Shown here one piece after another: positions 61,301 through 64,000 of a stretch of DNA of 64,000 bases. Within the stretch, counting starts at the first letter, position 1. Every line of letters begins with the position of its first letter. This stretch comes from Smittia aterrima (taxonomy: Eukaryota; Arthropoda; Insecta; Diptera; Chironomidae): NCBI GenBank assembly GCA_033063855.1, contig CP093829.1:17391537-17455536 (forward strand). The letters are read 5' to 3'. The notes under the pieces were generated by a model. The model was not told the DNA's origin, made no database searches, and was given only the letters and a program-made list of their open reading frames with translations. A program made the translations under genes and the position numbers.

Positions 61301-64000
61301 TCGACGAAACTCGGGCAAAAGAAGCAAGCGAAAAACTCAACGGCGGATGATAACAAATTTCAAATCAGATTATGGAAATTTATTATTATCAGAATTCCAA
61401 CCGCGAGAATTAAACGTTCCTTGGCAAATCAGAAGTGGCAGTTGAAGCGATTCAGCGGTGGCAAAGCCTCAAAGGATTAAAATTACAGTTAGAAAGATCC
61501 GCCCTCCATCAAAGCGGCAACTTCGCGATATGAAAAGCCATCAAAAACTCTTCGGCGAGGATGATTTTTCTAAATTATGACTTGCGGTAAACCCGGAAAC
61601 TTTTCGTTTAAGAAAAGTTTCGTGCTCGAGGGAAGTGATTGTCGAAATATTAGTTATCAGATGTGACAGTTTACTCAAAATTTCCGTCGTCGAAACTTCC
61701 TCGTCCTTCACTCGTCGTTGCTTAGCTTCGAGATGTGTTTCTAAGAGATGCGAGAGCCTCTGTCAAGTCCCAACATGTCCGAAAGGTCATCCGTTCATCT
61801 TTAGTTGACATTTTCATGAACCTTTCTTAGTAAATTTGCTTTCATCGCTAGTCAGGACTGCGAAGGAAGAAAGCGGAAAAATCTCTTTCGTCGTCGAGAG
61901 TGAAATTGGTAAAAGCATTCATAATAAGGACGACAAGAAGTATGTGGAAAGTATGAGCACGAACAATGCCAACTCCTCACTGAGCAACCCTCGGGGTCCG
62001 ATTTATTTTTTCTCCCCGCCGTTGCCTCCCAAACAACAAGGCAAGCAACAACAACAACAAGTGTTATATTTATGCTATGTAAATATCCATAATTCTATAC
62101 AGAAATTTCTGCGATGACATGGAAAAGAAGAAGGCCCAGAAGGTGGTGGGAGGTGGGGAAAGATATTTTTCCTTTTCTTATTTCTCGCCTTTATCTCTCG
62201 TCTTCCATCCGAGAACCGATGGAGGCGAACATAAATTGCGAAGGCGAGAGCAAGAAAAAGTGAAAAAATCGATGATGTTATTCAAATAAAGCTGAAGTAT
62301 CATTATGAACAGGCAGGAAAATGATGAGTCGGTGGGTGGGAGTGAAAATAACACTGTAGCCAAACCTAATGTCTGGCAATGTCGTTTTTCCAAATATTTT
62401 CATTTGCACTTCTGTTTGATGAAGAGTCGGAATCGCAAATATGGATTCTGTGGAGCGGGAAAGCGTTTTCATCTTCAGCAAACACATAAAGAATGAATGG
62501 GAGAATCAGGAGATGCGGCGGAAGGGAAAAGCGTTCTTCTCCGGCACAAAGAGCGAGCGCTTTCATCCTTCTTCTTCCCATTCGAAGGCTGGAAATGTTT
62601 CGCGAAGACATAAATCAAAGAGAAGAAAAAGTAAGACGTAAGAGAAATTAAAACCGAAAGAAGCTTTCGCAATTTGCGGATTACAAAGAAAAAATTATTT
62701 CTTTTCCCTTTTTTCACATCGCTGAGCTTGCCTCGGCTGTACAGAAGGAACGAGCCTGAGGGCGTTGTGCGTGTATGGGCTGAAAGCTTCTTATTCGTTT
62801 CCTTTCTCGTCGAGCATTATTCAAGAGTAATTAAAAAAGTCATAAATTCCGGCAGCACATTTTTATTATGCAGGGGAAGCCTTCAGAGATTTCCTTTTGT
62901 TTTATGGTCAGGGAAGCCTTTCAAGAGTTTAAGGAAAATTGAAAAGTTGAATAAGAGAGAATTCTTTCATGGAAATTCATATTTCGAGACTCTTCGTTTG
63001 GCGTGGCTGCCGAAAAACATTAATTTCCTCATCTATAAATCATCAACTCTATGCTTCCTCGTTCAAAGGAAATCTTTGCTTTTGAGCGAGCAAAACTTCT
63101 GGATCTCATTAAAATTACATAAAGGTATTCCGCAAGTCGCTTTTTCGGGTGGGATCAGAATAAATAAATTATGCTTTAATGTTTCATGTTGTCGTATTAC
63201 ACATTTTATGTTCTCCCGCATTCTATTGCAGCTTGCAGAACTCACATAAATCTTATCGATTTAATGGGCGCTGGGTTTCCGGGTCGACGTCGTCGTAATC
63301 GTAAAGCGATATCCAATAACTAATTAAGCATTTGTTTGTTGCGAAATCCAAATTTATAGCGTCAAAAGCATTTCGGGCCTCGGACTTGAAAGAGAATCTA
63401 AATCATCAATGAGCTCGCTGTCTAAACAGGCGAATCAACTCGCTGTTCCTTGAAGTAATCTGAGATTTATCGCACGAGACGTTGCGACAACCGCCGTGCC
63501 TTCAACTCCAAACTCTCTGCCAGGCAAGTAACAAGAAGTCTAATAAATTTCTCCCTCGTCACGAGAACAGGCAGGGAGACTCATGGCAGGTTCTTTCATG
63601 TAGCGTTCTGTAATTTTAATTATCTGAACACAGACACACGTGTCTCGATTATGTCTGGAATGTTTGAGGATTTCGAGAGACAACAGACGGTGCAGCATCA
63701 AAGCGAGGAGTGAGCAGAAGGGAAAATCTCTAAAAATGTTTAATTCCGATCGCTCTAAGTCGCACTGAATTACGTTGGGTTGTAAAACTTAACTGCTTGC
63801 CGATGTCACGACAAAAATAGCGTTTTGTCATTTGAAAGACATAAACGGTGCATCGCACCGGGCATAAATTGCTTCTGAGAGCATTTTTCATAATTCCCGA
63901 CGAGATTTTAATAAATCTTCGGTGTTTACGGAGTAATTTTTCATTCCGCTTTCCACCTCTCGCTGTCTTCTTCCACGTAATGACAAAAATAGTTTTATGA
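58301..64000 (+). repeat. Direct duplication, copy 3 (mate 10177-15998)
   Basis: Matches 10177-15998 in order and orientation, starting at the first base after the gap. It lacks the 300-bp segment specific to copy 1 at 15443-15755. Identity is patchy, with nearly unchanged islands (for example 58801-58870, 59921-59980, 62050-62120, 63110-63250, 63590-63680) in diverged DNA. It continues past the window end. No gene was recognised in it. Confidence 0.9.

Noticed and set aside
19500..64000. Short trinucleotide runs considered as CRISPR-like or satellite arrays
   Set aside because: They are simple microsatellites of up to seven units without spacers.

Overview
The window is nuclear DNA of an insect, most likely a dipteran (fly or midge). 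The evidence is short introns of about 45-110 bp with GT-AG borders, AT-rich noncoding DNA, and housekeeping proteins of insect type. These include a 124-residue NADH dehydrogenase B13 subunit and an ATP9-type flippase. The species cannot be read from the sequence.

The left 8.5 kb is gene-dense. A papain-family cysteine peptidase gene lies on the minus strand and runs off the window start (1-834, three exons rebuilt across two introns). An ATP9-type P4-ATPase gene follows on the plus strand (1838-8441, seven exons). Its first intron of about 3 kb holds two complete housekeeping genes that share a 206-bp divergent promoter: NDUFA5/ND-13B on the minus strand (2197-2716) and cytosolic seryl-tRNA synthetase on the plus strand (2923-4545). 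All exon junctions given here were read by eye from splice signals and reading phase.

From 8.5 kb to the end, only one further protein-coding exon is secure: the 339-codon first coding exon of a Ski/Sno family Smad cofactor (Snoo, 26558-27574). It is preceded by an A-rich stretch that looks like a long 5' UTR and followed by an intron of at least 36 kb. Downstream, two sites (42635|42636 and 53092|53093) have a branch point, a pyrimidine tract, AG and a donor fused with no exon between them. This is the layout of recursive-splicing ratchet points known from long fly introns.

The gene-poor region is built from duplicated DNA. An inverted duplication (14803-20602 against 34588-44315) flanks the Snoo exon. 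It contains two blocks of about 1.4 kb that are almost identical, separated by unrelated middles of 1.2 and 4.0 kb. A third copy lies in direct orientation: 58301-64000 matches 10177-15998 as diverged sequence with conserved islands. It starts at the first base after a 100-N assembly gap and runs to the window end. The third copy may be a misplaced allele or a real tandem copy. Where copies can be compared, short noncoding islands stay nearly unchanged while flanking DNA differs, which marks candidate cis-regulatory elements near Snoo.
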